Source: Pigmentiphaga litoralis
GTDB taxonomy: Bacteria; Pseudomonadota; Gammaproteobacteria; Burkholderiales; Burkholderiaceae_B
Length of the DNA stretch: 64,000 nt
Reading direction: 5' to 3'
Assembly: GCF_014651835.1 (NCBI RefSeq)
Contig: NZ_BMXQ01000002.1
Span: 904,808-968,807 of the forward strand
Both the position numbers and the translations under genes were made by a program. Each line of letters opens with the position of its first letter. The stretch's first letter is position 1. This document shows, piece by piece, positions 34,406-43,192 of the stretch. The notes under the pieces were generated by a model. The model searched no databases and was not told the origin of the DNA. It was given only the letters and a program-made list of their open reading frames with translations.

Positions 34406-35641
34406 TCACGCTCGCGGCCGTAGCCGCTGCCCGTTGCCGACACTGATCGACGCCGCCACCAGCAGCGCCGCGCTGCCCACGAACGTTGCCGTGATCGACA
34501 CGCGATCCAGCAGCAGCCCACCCAGCCCGCCGCCCAGCATGATCGCCAGTTGAATCGCCGCGACCATCAGGCCGCCGCCGCTTTCCGGCGCGTCGGCCAC
34601 GCCCTTCGACAGCCAGGTCGACCAGCACACCGGGATGGCTGAATTCAAGGTGCCCCACGCAACCATCAGTACACCGACAGCCCATAACCAGTGTCCGACC
34701 GCCAGCAGGGACAGCGTGACGACGGCCAGGGCCAGCGGCAGCCAGCGCATCAACGCATACAGGTGCCGGCCGATCAACATGCTGGCGCTGTAGGTCCCCA
34801 AAAAACCCGCGGCACCCAGGCATAGCAACAGCAAGGACAGCTGCGTCACGGTCACGCCGGTCGTGGTTTCCAGGAAGGGGCGAAAGTACGTGAAGCTGGC
34901 GAAGGCGCCCGCAAACGTCAGCATCACGCCCAGCATTGCAAAGGCCAGATGCGGCCGTTTGAGCAGGCCCAGCACCTTGCGCGCGGGCGTGGATGCTTGC
35001 GGGGGCATGGAGGGCAGACATGCCCATTGCCAGATCAGGTTGGCGACCACAAAAGGCGTCATCGCCCAAAACACGCCGCGCCAGCCGATCATGCCGCCCA
35101 CATAGCTGCCGATCGGCGCCGCAAAGGCTGCCGCCACGGCATTGCCGGTGTACAGCAGGCCCAGCGCCTTGGGCACGGCCTCATCGGGCACCAGCCGCAT
35201 GATGGTCGCGGTCGCAAGCGCCCAGAAGCCGCCCACGGTAATGCCGAGCAGGGCGCGGGCCGCCATGAAGACAGCAAAGTTGGTGGCCGACGCGATCAGC
35301 AGCAAGGACGCGAGCATGACGATCGTCAGCGCCAGCAGCACATGCCGGCGGTCGAAGCGGCTGGCAATTGTCGCGATGAACAGGCTCGTCACCACTGCGA
35401 ACAGACCCGAAACCGAGATCGCCTGGCCGGCCATCCCCTGCGTGGCATGCAGATCGGTGGCGATGGGCGTCAGCAAGCTGACGGGCATGAATTCGGAAGC
35501 GATCAGCAGGGCGACGCACATGGCCATGGCGCCGACGGCAGCCCACGGCGTGCGGGTGGCAGAGGACGAAGACGCAGGGCGCGATGACGCCGTCGATGAA
35601 GCCGACGCCGCCGCGGCCGGATTGGCAGTGGAAGAGGTCAT
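34406..35641 (-). CDS. MFS transporter, DHA1-type efflux permease
   Basis: The protein has 411 residues and about 12 membrane helices. The N-terminal tail is Ser/Ala-rich, then 'LIASEFMPVSLLTPIATDLHATQGMAGQAISVSGLFAVV', 'RFDRRHVLL' (motif A-like loop) and 'GITVGGFWALATATIMRLVP', blocks typical of the AraJ/NepI/sugar-efflux branch. The start at 35641 (MTSSTAN) lacks a strong ribosome site; the upstream frame has implausible composition. It is divergent from the LysR gene at 35842, which may regulate it. The substrate cannot be told. Confidence 0.87.
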   Translation of the reverse strand: MTSSTANPAAAASASSTASSRPASSSSATRTPWAAVGAMAMCVALLIASEFMPVSLLTPIATDLHATQGMAGQAISVSGLFAVVTSLFIATIASRFDRRHVLLALTIVMLASLLLIASATNFAVFMAARALLGITVGGFWALATATIMRLVPDEAVPKALGLLYTGNAVAAAFAAPIGSYVGGMIGWRGVFWAMTPFVVANLIWQWACLPSMPPQASTPARKVLGLLKRPHLAFAMLGVMLTFAGAFASFTYFRPFLETTTGVTVTQLSLLLLCLGAAGFLGTYSASMLIGRHLYALMRWLPLALAVVTLSLLAVGHWLWAVGVLMVAWGTLNSAIPVCWSTWLSKGVADAPESGGGLMVAAIQLAIMLGGGLGGLLLDRVSITATFVGSAALLVAASISVGNGQRLRPRA

Positions 35642-35841
35642 GGGAACAAGGGGGAAGAAAGGATAGATACCGCAGGCGCCACGGGTGCAAGGGAAAACCC
35701 GTAGCAAGGCGATCATGGTATGCCCGCCAGGCCCCATCCGATCCCCTGTGATTTCGTCGGGCCTATGAACCAGAATCATCAATGGCCCGGACAGTTAAGC
35801 CCGCGTTATCATGAAAATCCTATAATCCTGCAGGACGCTTC

Positions 35842-36735
35842 ATGGCTCGCGCCAAGCTCGACGATCTCCTCGTCTTTTTCGCCGTCGCCCGGGAACGCAG
35901 CTTTACGCGGGCCGCCGCCAAGCTCGGCATGACGCAATCCGCCCTGAGTCACATCGTCCGGGGGCTCGAAGCGCGGATGGGCGTGCGCCTGTTGATCCGC
36001 ACGACCCGCAGCGTGTCCCCGACCGAAGCCGGCGAACGGCTGCTGCAGAACGTCGCGCCGCGGCTCGAAGAGGTCGAGGCCGAAATTGCCGCCATCAGCG
36101 ACCTGGGCGACAAGCCCGCTGGCACCATCCGCATCACCGCGATCGACCACGTGATCGACACCGTGCTCTGGCCCCGCCTGGCGCCCATCCTGCCCGCCTA
36201 TCCCGATCTGCATGTCGAGATCACGTCCGATTATCGGCTGGTCGACATTGCCGCCGAGCGCTATGACATTGGCGTGCGCTTTGGCGATCAGGTTGAAAAG
36301 GACATGATCGCGGTCCGCCTGACAGCCGACGTCCGCATGATGATCGTGGGCTCGCCCGACTACTTCGGCGACCGCCGCGTGCCCGCTTCCATTGCGGACC
36401 TGCACAAGCACAACTGCATCACCCTCCGTCTGTCCAGCAGCGGCGGCGTCTATGCCTGGGAACTGCGCGACAACGGCCGCGACGTCGAAGTGCGGGTGCG
36501 CGGCCAGTGCATGTTCAACAGCGCCTACCAGATCCTGAATGCGGCCCTGAGCGGCTGCGGCCTGGCGTTCATCCCCGAAGACCTGGCCGGGCCGGCGGTG
36601 CAGGACGGCCGCCTGATCAGTGTCATGGAATCGTTCTGCCCGAGCTTTCCGGGCCTGCATGCCTACTACCCGAGCCGCAGGCACTCATCCCGCGCGCTGG
36701 CGCTGGTGATCGGCGCGATCCGGCACAAGAATTGA
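35842..36735 (+). CDS. LysR family transcriptional regulator
   Basis: This 297-residue regulator starts 'MARAKLDDLLVFFAVARERSFTRAAAKLGMTQSALSHIVRGLEARMGVRLLIRTTRSVSPTEAG' in character, the CrgA/DsdC-like branch with a 'RTTRSVSPTEAGERLL' block (quoted here only as its short pieces: HTH at residues 20-50). The effector domain includes 'DIGVRFGDQVEKDMIAVRL' and 'GCGLAFIPEDL'. A perfect TATAAT lies at 35821-35826, 16 bases before the ATG, and AGGA precedes the start. It probably controls the divergent MFS exporter. Confidence 0.88.
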   Translation: MARAKLDDLLVFFAVARERSFTRAAAKLGMTQSALSHIVRGLEARMGVRLLIRTTRSVSPTEAGERLLQNVAPRLEEVEAEIAAISDLGDKPAGTIRITAIDHVIDTVLWPRLAPILPAYPDLHVEITSDYRLVDIAAERYDIGVRFGDQVEKDMIAVRLTADVRMMIVGSPDYFGDRRVPASIADLHKHNCITLRLSSSGGVYAWELRDNGRDVEVRVRGQCMFNSAYQILNAALSGCGLAFIPEDLAGPAVQDGRLISVMESFCPSFPGLHAYYPSRRHSSRALALVIGAIRHKN

Positions 36736-36879
36736 CGTTCAAAGGGGGAGGGCAGTACAGGAGGGAAGGGCGATCGCGGCAAAGATGCGCGAGGGTGAAG
36801 CGGAAACGGGGAACGCAGGGTCAGGATAGGGACGGCACATGCACGCAAGTGATTGGCGCGTGCGCCGCCCCAAGACCTA

Positions 36880-37011
36880 TCAGGCGCCGCGGGTGGCGGA
36901 ACCGCCTTGCTTGCCGCGCTTGCCCGGGTTCTTCCGGTGGGTAGTCTTGCCACGGACGACGTCGAGCGTGGCGGCGGTAGCGTACATGAAGCCGAAGCTG
37001 GCGTGGGTCAT
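36880..37011 (-). CDS. Small basic protein, 43 residues
   Basis: A short frame, MTHASFGFMYATAATLDVV then a Lys/Arg/Gly-rich C-terminal half ('RGKTTHRKNPGKRGKQGG'). The ATG at 37011 is preceded by a perfect AGGAGA ribosome site at the right distance, which is why I call it. The tail suggests nucleic-acid or ribosome binding, but no family is recognised. It stands alone between a LysR gene and an intergenic stretch, and its base usage matches the neighbours. Confidence 0.5.
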   Translation of the reverse strand: MTHASFGFMYATAATLDVVRGKTTHRKNPGKRGKQGGSATRGA

Positions 37012-37466
37012 GGTGCTCTCCTGTTGAGACGCCGACAAAACGAAGGTGTTCGCCGTGCGTACCCCTGCAGTTTACGTGCGTCCGCCGGGGCAGGGCGCGC
37101 GCAGCCCGATCCTGGCACGGGCGGAAACCCTTGTAACGCGTTTTCACAGGGCGCGGCGGTCCCGGGAGTCGCGGCAACTCGTCTTTGAGCCTGTGATGGC
37201 GTGGCAGCGGGACCCCTTATTGCACCGCGTGGCGGGGGCGTTGTTGATCCCATTCGGTGTATGGCGTGCCGGTCGCGGCGTCGCCCCCGGTATCCAGGCA
37301 ATCGACCCATCCGCAAAACAAGTGAATCGATCCAAATAATCGATTGGCCGGCTCGCGCCCCGCCGCAATAGAGTCTCTGGCAGACCGTTGATAATGTCCA
37401 TTATCCGGTTGATCAAAACAACTAGCTGACACATCAGCAGATCACGACAACCCACGGAGACAAATC
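37012..37466. other. Intergenic stretch upstream of the tannase-like gene
   Basis: No frame on either strand has a good start and plausible composition. The only clear structure is the palindrome at 37390-37405. The stretch presumably holds the promoters of the small minus-strand gene and of the esterase. Confidence 0.4.
37390..37405. promoter_or_regulatory. Palindromic site upstream of the tannase-like gene
   Basis: GATAATG-TC-CATTATC is a perfect inverted repeat 62 bases before the esterase start. Its right side (AATGTCCATTATCCGG) differs by only two bases from the IclR-type box at about 60806-60821 in this window. Confidence 0.45.
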
Positions 37467-39098
37467 ATGCGTGCGTCCAAGCCTCGTTTCCCCGGCGGCG
37501 GCCGGTCCCGGGCACCTGCCCAGCATCGGCGTCTGCATGACGGCCTGCGTGCCGGTGTGCTGATCCTTGGCCTACCGTTGATCGTGGCCGCGTGCGGCGG
37601 CGACGATGACGACGCCAACGCAGGCAGCCCCCCTCCACCGGTGGCCATGAGCTGCACCAGCATGGTCGGCATGGCGCTGCCCGATGCGACGATCACGGCG
37701 GCCACCGAAGTCGCTGCGGGCCCTTTCGTTCCGACCGGGACCGCCAGCTACACCGTGCCGGCCTTCTGCCGCCTGCAGGGCCGGTCCACTCCCTCCAGCG
37801 ACTCGCTCATCAACTTCGAAGTCTGGGTGCCCAAGGCCACTGCCTGGAACGGCAAGGTCGTCGTCACGGGCAACGGAGGCTACAGCCCGGCATTGAGCTA
37901 CGGCGACATGGTCGCGGCGCTGGGCCGTGGCTACGCCACGGTGGGCGGCGACACGGGCCACCAGAGCGCCGACCCCAATGATCTGAAGTTCGGTATCGGC
38001 CATCCGGAAAAGATCCGCGACTGGGGTACCCGGTCCATTCATGCCATCACGCAAGCGGCCAAGCCGGCGATCACCGCCGTGCAGGGCAAGTCGATTGCCC
38101 GGTCCTACTACCAGGGCTGCTCCACCGGCGGTCACCAGGGCTATGCCGAAGTGCAGCGTTACCCCGGCGACTTCGACGGCGTGATTGCCGGTGCGCCGGG
38201 CAACAACCGCACGGCGCTGAACGCGGGCTTCATGTGGCAGTTCCTGGCCAACCACGCCCAGAACGACAACACCACCCCCATCCTGACCAACGCCAAGATC
38301 CAGCTTGTGACACGCCAGGCAGTGGCCGCCTGCGATGCCAGGGACGGCGTGGCCGACGGCGTCATCGGCGACCCCCGCCGATGCACCGCCGACGTCTTCA
38401 ACGTGGCCAGCCTGCAATGCACGGGCGCCGACAACGCCAACTGCCTGACCGCGCCGCAAGTCGGCGCCATGCAGAAGATGTACGCGGGCGCGCGCAATCT
38501 GCGGACCGGCGAACAGGTCTATCCCGGCTGGCCAGTCGGCAGTGAATCGGGGTGGGCTTCGTACTGGGGCACCACCGAACCCACCCGTGCCGACTACTGG
38601 CGCTACTGGGTCTTCAACGATCCGAACTGGAACTGGTGGACCTTCGACTTCGACCAGGGCATGGCCACCGCACGCACCACTGTCGGTCCTTTGGTGGATC
38701 AGCTCAGCACCGACGTCTCCGCCTTCAAGGCGCGCGGCGGCAAGCTGCTGGTCTATAACGGCTGGGCCGATCCGGTCGTGAACCCGATCGATACCATCGC
38801 CTACTTCGATCGCCTCGCTCAGGCACAAGGATCGCCGGCCCAGGTGGCCAGCTTCGCGCGCCTGTTCCTGGTGCCCGGCATGGGCCATTGCGGCGGCGGC
38901 ACCGGCACGTCCACGGTCGATTGGCTGACCGCGCTCGACACCTGGGTCGAAAGCGGCGTGGCGCCGGATGCCTTGCCCGCCAGCCGGGTCGCGAACCAGG
39001 TCGTCAACCGCACGCGGCCGATCTGCGCCTATCCCAAGGAAGCCAAGTACTCGGGCACGGGCAGCATCGACGACGCGGCCAACTTCACCTGCGGTTGA
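37467..39098 (+). CDS. Tannase/feruloyl-esterase family lipoprotein
   Basis: The enzyme has 543 residues. A basic N-terminus and hydrophobic run end in 'IVAACGG', a lipobox, with Asp residues right after the Cys, so it is a probable lipoprotein. The alpha/beta hydrolase shows the family CS-D-HC arrangement: Cys218-Ser219 in 'QGCSTGGHQGY', Asp435 in 'NGWADPVV' and His474-Cys475 in 'GMGHCGGG'. A 'FDGVIAGAPGNNR' block is also typical. Such enzymes release phenolic acids from plant or plasticiser esters (feruloyl esterases, MHETase relatives). It is monocistronic, with a palindrome upstream and a hairpin at 39108-39140. Confidence 0.88.
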   Translation: MRASKPRFPGGGRSRAPAQHRRLHDGLRAGVLILGLPLIVAACGGDDDDANAGSPPPPVAMSCTSMVGMALPDATITAATEVAAGPFVPTGTASYTVPAFCRLQGRSTPSSDSLINFEVWVPKATAWNGKVVVTGNGGYSPALSYGDMVAALGRGYATVGGDTGHQSADPNDLKFGIGHPEKIRDWGTRSIHAITQAAKPAITAVQGKSIARSYYQGCSTGGHQGYAEVQRYPGDFDGVIAGAPGNNRTALNAGFMWQFLANHAQNDNTTPILTNAKIQLVTRQAVAACDARDGVADGVIGDPRRCTADVFNVASLQCTGADNANCLTAPQVGAMQKMYAGARNLRTGEQVYPGWPVGSESGWASYWGTTEPTRADYWRYWVFNDPNWNWWTFDFDQGMATARTTVGPLVDQLSTDVSAFKARGGKLLVYNGWADPVVNPIDTIAYFDRLAQAQGSPAQVASFARLFLVPGMGHCGGGTGTSTVDWLTALDTWVESGVAPDALPASRVANQVVNRTRPICAYPKEAKYSGTGSIDDAANFTCG

Positions 39099-39107
39099 TG
39101 TGGCGCA

Positions 39108-39140
39108 CAGACATCCAGCCGCATGCGGCCTGGATGTCTG
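39108..39140. terminator. Terminator-like hairpin between convergent genes
   Basis: A perfect 11-bp stem (CAGACATCCAG/CTGGATGTCTG) encloses an 11-base loop that is itself nearly palindromic. There is no T tract on either side, so termination efficiency is uncertain, but the position between two convergent genes fits. Confidence 0.55.
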
Positions 39141-39144
39141 TGGA

Positions 39145-40047
39145 TCACGCCGTCCCGAACACCAGCGCCCGATGCAAGGCCGTACCGGCGGTCACGCCAT
39201 CCGCCGACGCCCACGTTGCGTTGTGGGGCGCCCGTGCCGCGTCGCCCGCGGCGAACACACCGGGCACCGTCGTCATCTTCATGGCGTCGGTCGTGATCAT
39301 GGGCCCGAACATGCTGTCTTCCAGTTCGCATCCCAGTTGCGCCGCGATCGGGCTGTTCAGGCGGGTCACGGGCGCCAGATACAAGGCCTCGATTGCTACG
39401 GTGCGCCCGTCGGCCAGCAGCACCCCGCTCAATGCAGGCACGTCGCCTTGCAACGCACGAATCGGTGCAGGCTCCACCGTCACACCGCGCGTGGCCAGTA
39501 ACGCGCGCCCGTCCGCATCCAGGGCATCATGTCCGTCCAGGAACAGGGTGGTGGGCCCCCATTCGGCAATCAGCACCGCATGCTGCGCGGCGTGGACCGA
39601 CCGCCCGATCACGCCCAACGCGTTGCCGCCGTATTCGTAGCCATGGCAGTAAGGGCAGTGCAGCACGCTCTGGCCCCAACGTTCGGCCATTCCGGTGATG
39701 GGCGGCAGTTCGTCGGACACGCCGAAGGCCAGCAGCAGCTTGCTCGCGGTTCGCTGCGTACCCGATGCAAGACGCAGCGTGAAGTGCCCGTCCTCGCCCT
39801 CGGCGGCAACGACTTCATCCTCCACGAACGATACGGTCGGATAGGCCAGCACTTGCGCGCGGGCGCGGCCCAGCATCTCGGCCGGGGTCTGGCCGTCATG
39901 GCCGAAGAAACCATGCGATGCGCTTGCGAACCGGTTGCGCGGCAGGCCCGTATCGACGATGCAGACCTTGCGGCCCGCGCGTCCGAGGTGAATGGCGGCC
40001 GACAGGCCGGCGTAGCTGCCGCCCACGATGATGGCGTCATGATGCAT
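39145..40047 (-). CDS. Thioredoxin-reductase-like flavoprotein (FAD/NAD(P) oxidoreductase)
   Basis: This 300-residue protein has the FAD motif '[14 protein letters not shown]', the redox Cys pair in '[12 protein letters not shown]', and the late FAD block '[11 protein letters not shown]'. Length and the CxxC fit the class II thioredoxin reductase or bacterial disulfide-oxidoreductase branch. The N-terminal '[19 protein letters not shown]' is typical of the TrxR-like subfamily that lies beside Rrf2 or MarR genes. Its start overlaps the end of the Rrf2 gene by 11 bases, so the two form an operon. Partner unknown. Confidence 0.87.
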   Translation of the reverse strand: MHHDAIIVGGSYAGLSAAIHLGRAGRKVCIVDTGLPRNRFASASHGFFGHDGQTPAEMLGRARAQVLAYPTVSFVEDEVVAAEGEDGHFTLRLASGTQRTASKLLLAFGVSDELPPITGMAERWGQSVLHCPYCHGYEYGGNALGVIGRSVHAAQHAVLIAEWGPTTLFLDGHDALDADGRALLATRGVTVEPAPIRALQGDVPALSGVLLADGRTVAIEALYLAPVTRLNSPIAAQLGCELEDSMFGPMITTDAMKMTTVPGVFAAGDAARAPHNATWASADGVTAGTALHRALVFGTA

Positions 40048-40498
40048 GGTGATGGTCTCCCGGGTTTCCGTGATGGAGCGCGAGGCGGCGCCCGAAGTCG
40101 GCGGCCAGTGCCGACAGCGGCACCTGCGCGAAGCGTTCGAGCAGCAGCGCCTCGGCGTCCTTGAAGGCGTCTTCCAGCGCCGCGTTCACGGCCTGTTCGA
40201 CAAGACAGCCCGGCGCTTCGGTGCGGTGACCCATGGCGAAGGGCTCGGGCATTCCCAGGGCGTCGTACACATCGCGCAGGGTCAGCGCGCTCAGGTCGCA
40301 GGCTAGCGACCAGCCGCCGCCATGTCCCTTCTCGGATCGGACGTATCCCATGTCGCGCAGGCCGGCCATGACGCGGCGCACGACCACGGCGTGCGTGCAC
40401 ATCATGTGCGCCATGGCTTCGGAAGTGACAGGGGTGGGGCTCTGGGCCATGTGCAGCAACACGTGCAACACGCCCGACAATCGGCTGTCTCGTTTCAT
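40037..40498 (-). CDS. Rrf2 family transcriptional regulator
   Basis: The 153-residue protein has the Rrf2 helix-turn-helix start '[14 protein letters not shown]', then '[40 protein letters not shown]' and '[11 protein letters not shown]'. There are Cys34 and a later '[10 protein letters not shown]' Cys, but not the three-Cys iron-sulfur cluster pattern, so sensing may be thiol-based. It is first in an operon with the flavoprotein. A palindrome (40496-40518) overlaps its start codon, pointing to autorepression. Confidence 0.88.
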   Translation of the reverse strand: MKRDSRLSGVLHVLLHMAQSPTPVTSEAMAHMMCTHAVVVRRVMAGLRDMGYVRSEKGHGGGWSLACDLSALTLRDVYDALGMPEPFAMGHRTEAPGCLVEQAVNAALEDAFKDAEALLLERFAQVPLSALAADFGRRLALHHGNPGDHHHAS

Positions 40499-40518
40499 GC
40501 AACAAATGATATTGCATG
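40496..40518. promoter_or_regulatory. Rrf2 autoregulatory operator
   Basis: CATGCAA and TTGCATG form a perfect inverted repeat around a 9-base spacer, covering the start codon of the Rrf2 gene. Binding here would block transcription and translation initiation of the Rrf2/flavoprotein operon. Confidence 0.6.
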
Positions 40519-40705
40519 AGTTGCCATGGCGTCAAACCTGGGTGACGGCGGGTCCTTGCGCGCCATCATGCGCGTCAGCCATACCGGGTATGGCTGACGA
40601 AGTATCGACGGGCCTGCGCGCCGCGCCTATGTTTGTCACACGGCGATGGTCAAGGCGGCCAGTGGCGGATTCCGGCGGGCAAGGTTCCCGCCCCGGCCGC
40701 GGCAG

Positions 40706-41140
40706 TCACTTTGCTGCGATCACCTCGAGTTCCAGTAGCCAGGCCGGATTTACCAGACCCGCGATCTGCAGCACCATGCGCGCGGGCCAGGCGCTGTCCT
40801 GCCCGGCAAAGAATTCGGCCCAGGCGGCGTTGAAGCCGTCGAAGTCCATCTTGCCGAGTTCCGGGTCGGCGACCAGGCTCGCCCGCACATGGACCACGTC
40901 GCGCATCGACAGGTCCATGCCGGCCAGGATGCCGTCCAGGCGTTTGAGCGTGCTCAAGGTCTGCTGGTAGGTGTCGCCATAGGCGGCGCGGCGGTCGGGC
41001 GGCGCGGCAGGATCGATGACCGCGGGCATCTGTCCGCTGAGGTACCAGGTGGTCGCGCCGGGCGGCACGCCGACGGCACGGCTGATGGGCGAGCGGCTGT
41101 CGGGGACGGGAACGTGGGTGAGGGAAGGTGTGGCGGACAT
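40706..41140 (-). CDS. RidA/YjgF family protein
   Basis: This 144-residue protein belongs to the Rid family, which hydrolyses reactive enamine/imine intermediates or acts in degradation pathways. Visible blocks: 'WYLSGQMPAV' near residue 34, 'TLSTLKRLDGILAGMDLSMRDVVHVRASLV' and 'ARMVLQIAGLVNPAWLLELEVIA'. The Arg before '.VLQIAGL' sits at the usual substrate Arg position. The ATG at 41140 follows a GGAGACACC site; the longer frame is antisense to the nitroreductase. It is divergent from that nitroreductase across 79 bases. Confidence 0.86.
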   Translation of the reverse strand: MSATPSLTHVPVPDSRSPISRAVGVPPGATTWYLSGQMPAVIDPAAPPDRRAAYGDTYQQTLSTLKRLDGILAGMDLSMRDVVHVRASLVADPELGKMDFDGFNAAWAEFFAGQDSAWPARMVLQIAGLVNPAWLLELEVIAAK

Positions 41141-41182
41141 GAGGTGTCTCCTGACACAAAGCCGTTGTTGGCGATGCGATTG

Positions 41183-41195
41183 TATGATTATCATA
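41183..41195. promoter_or_regulatory. Short palindrome between ridA-like and nitroreductase genes
   Basis: TATGAT-T-ATCATA is a perfect 13-base palindrome centred in the divergent promoter region. It could be an operator or overlapping -10 elements for the two genes. Confidence 0.35.
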
Positions 41196-41219
41196 TAAAA
41201 CAGTCTACGGAGCGGAACG

Positions 41220-41993
41220 ATGCAAGAAGCGTGTGATGTCCTGGATCTGCTGCGTGCGCATCGCAGCGAACGTGATTTCACCGGTGCGCCGGTGTCCGAC
41301 GACACGCTCGAAAAAGTGTTCGATGCGGCGCGTCGTTCGCCCACCTGGAACAACGCGCAGAACGTGTCGTGGGTCGTCGTTCGCGATGCCGACGCGCGAG
41401 CCAGGCTTGCCGAGTTTTGCGGCAACCAGGCCTGGATTGCCAAGACGCCAGTCTTTGTCGTGCTGCTGATGGACTTCCACAAGACCGCGCTGGCTGCCCA
41501 CAAGCAGGGGCGGGAGCAGGTCGTGCACGAAAACGTCAACAGTCTGCTGATTGGCGGGGTGGACACCGGCATCGTCATGGCAACCATGATGACGGCCGCG
41601 CGGGCGCTGGGGCTCGATGTCTGTCCGATCGGCGGCGTGCGCCGCCAGATGCAGGACGTGGTGGACCTGCTCCAGCTGCCACCCCTGGTGGTTCCAATGG
41701 CCGGTATCTGCATGGGCTATGTCGAGACCCGATCTTCCCTGGCCAAACCGCGCTTCGACTTGGCTGCATCATGGCACGACGAGGTCTACCGCGACCACGC
41801 CTTGGCAGGGACCATCGACGCGCTTGATGCCCGGATGGAGGACTACTCGCAGGCGCTCGGCCGCCCGACTGCGCAGAACTGGTCCGACGCCATTTCCAGC
41901 CGCTATGCGGTACCGACCTACACCACCGTGGCCGCCACGCTGTACCGGCAGGGCTTTCGTTTTCCCATGCCCACGACGGAGGACGCCGCCTAG
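41220..41993 (+). CDS. Nitroreductase family FMN-dependent oxidoreductase
   Basis: This 257-residue protein has the family N-terminus 'LLRAHRSERDFTGAPVSDDTLEKVFDAARRSPTWNNAQ', with the Arg-Ser-x-Arg-x-Phe FMN site and the 'SPTWNNAQ' segment, and a later 'TGIVMATMMTAARALGLDVCPIGGVR'. Members reduce nitro groups, quinones or enones with NAD(P)H, usually as dimers. It probably shares control with the divergent RidA-like gene, so the pair may handle a nitrogen-containing xenobiotic. The stop is 84 bases before a Bug gene. Confidence 0.87.
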   Translation: MQEACDVLDLLRAHRSERDFTGAPVSDDTLEKVFDAARRSPTWNNAQNVSWVVVRDADARARLAEFCGNQAWIAKTPVFVVLLMDFHKTALAAHKQGREQVVHENVNSLLIGGVDTGIVMATMMTAARALGLDVCPIGGVRRQMQDVVDLLQLPPLVVPMAGICMGYVETRSSLAKPRFDLAASWHDEVYRDHALAGTIDALDARMEDYSQALGRPTAQNWSDAISSRYAVPTYTTVAATLYRQGFRFPMPTTEDAA

Positions 41994-42077
41994 ACCAGCT
42001 CATGCACGTGCCGCCCGACAAGACCAGGCGTGAGGAGACGCCCCCCGCAACGTTTTTTTCAAAGACTTCGAGGCACT

Positions 42078-43064
42078 ATGGATCGTCGAACAGTATTGAA
42101 GGCAGTGGGTCTCATGGCGCCCCTGCCGTGGATGGCATCGGCATTTGCGCAGGACGTCTACCCGTCCCGCCCGATACGCATCGTCGTGCAGTACCCGCGC
42201 GGCGGCGTGACAGACGTGGCCGCGCGCCTGGTCGGCGACATCCTCAACCGGAAGTATGGGCAGCCCGTCATCATCGAAAATCGTCCGGGCGCCAGTGGCG
42301 TGATCGGCCAGCAATATGTGGCAGGCTTGCCCGCCGATGGCTACACGCTGATCACGGGGGGCCTGGGCGGCAACGTCATTCCGCCCGTCACGGTGCGCAA
42401 CCTGCCCCTTGATGTGGTCAAGTCCTTCGTTCCGATCGCGCAGGTGGCTGAGTTCGTCAACGTGTTGGTGGTATCCAGCAACTATCCGGCCAACACGGTC
42501 AAGGACCTGATCGCGCGCGCCAAGGCCGCCAAGGCGCCGCTCAGCTACGGCAGCAATGGCCTGGGTTCGTCGGTGCACCTGACCAGCGAACTGTTCGGGG
42601 CGACCACCGGCGTGGCCCTGATGCATGCGCCGTACAAGGGCAGCAGCGAGGCCCTGATCGACACGGCCAACGGCAATCTGGACTTCTGTTTTTCCAACCT
42701 GCCGCCGCTCGTGCCACTGCTCAAGGCGGGCAAACTCAAGGCGCTGGCCGTGACCAGTCCGTATCGCACCAAGCAGCTGCCCGACGTCCCCACCATGGGC
42801 GAAGCTGGTGTGGCCGACTTTGCGGTCACGAGCTGGCTCGGGATCTACGGGCCTTCTAAGATGCCGCCCGCCCTGGTTGCGCAACTCGGGCGCGACATCG
42901 CCGAGGGGCTGGCGCAACCGGAAATGATGGCGCGTATCGAAGCCGCGGGGTTCGAGCCCCGGCCGCAAGATGCCGCGGCGTTCCTTGCCACCAACCAAAG
43001 CGAACTGGCGCGGTGGGACAGGATTGCTCAACAGTCAAAGGTCGCGCTGGAGTTCGGCAAGTAG
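42078..43064 (+). CDS. Bug-type periplasmic solute receptor beside sugar genes
   Basis: The receptor has 328 residues. The signal peptide starts 'MDRRTVLKAVGLMAPLPWM' with an RR pair (possible Tat-type, though weak) and is cleaved near 'SAFAQD'. The mature protein has 'RPIRIVVQYPRGGVTDVAAR', 'VIIENRPGASGVIGQQ', 'PADGYTLITGGLGG' and 'APYKGSSEALID'. The ATG at 42078 is used. It is followed by a PfkB kinase (43193) and a GH65 phosphorylase (44142), an unusual context for a receptor family that mostly binds carboxylates. Confidence 0.88.
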   Translation: MDRRTVLKAVGLMAPLPWMASAFAQDVYPSRPIRIVVQYPRGGVTDVAARLVGDILNRKYGQPVIIENRPGASGVIGQQYVAGLPADGYTLITGGLGGNVIPPVTVRNLPLDVVKSFVPIAQVAEFVNVLVVSSNYPANTVKDLIARAKAAKAPLSYGSNGLGSSVHLTSELFGATTGVALMHAPYKGSSEALIDTANGNLDFCFSNLPPLVPLLKAGKLKALAVTSPYRTKQLPDVPTMGEAGVADFAVTSWLGIYGPSKMPPALVAQLGRDIAEGLAQPEMMARIEAAGFEPRPQDAAAFLATNQSELARWDRIAQQSKVALEFGK

Positions 43065-43192
43065 TACGCAACGTCCTTTCACGCATCGATCCCTCGCAGC
43101 CTCGCGCTGCGTGGCGGGTTTCCCTGACCAACCGCGCGGGCCGGCATGCAAGCTGCTGATACCTGCGGGTCGCGTTCAACGGGAGCATCGAC

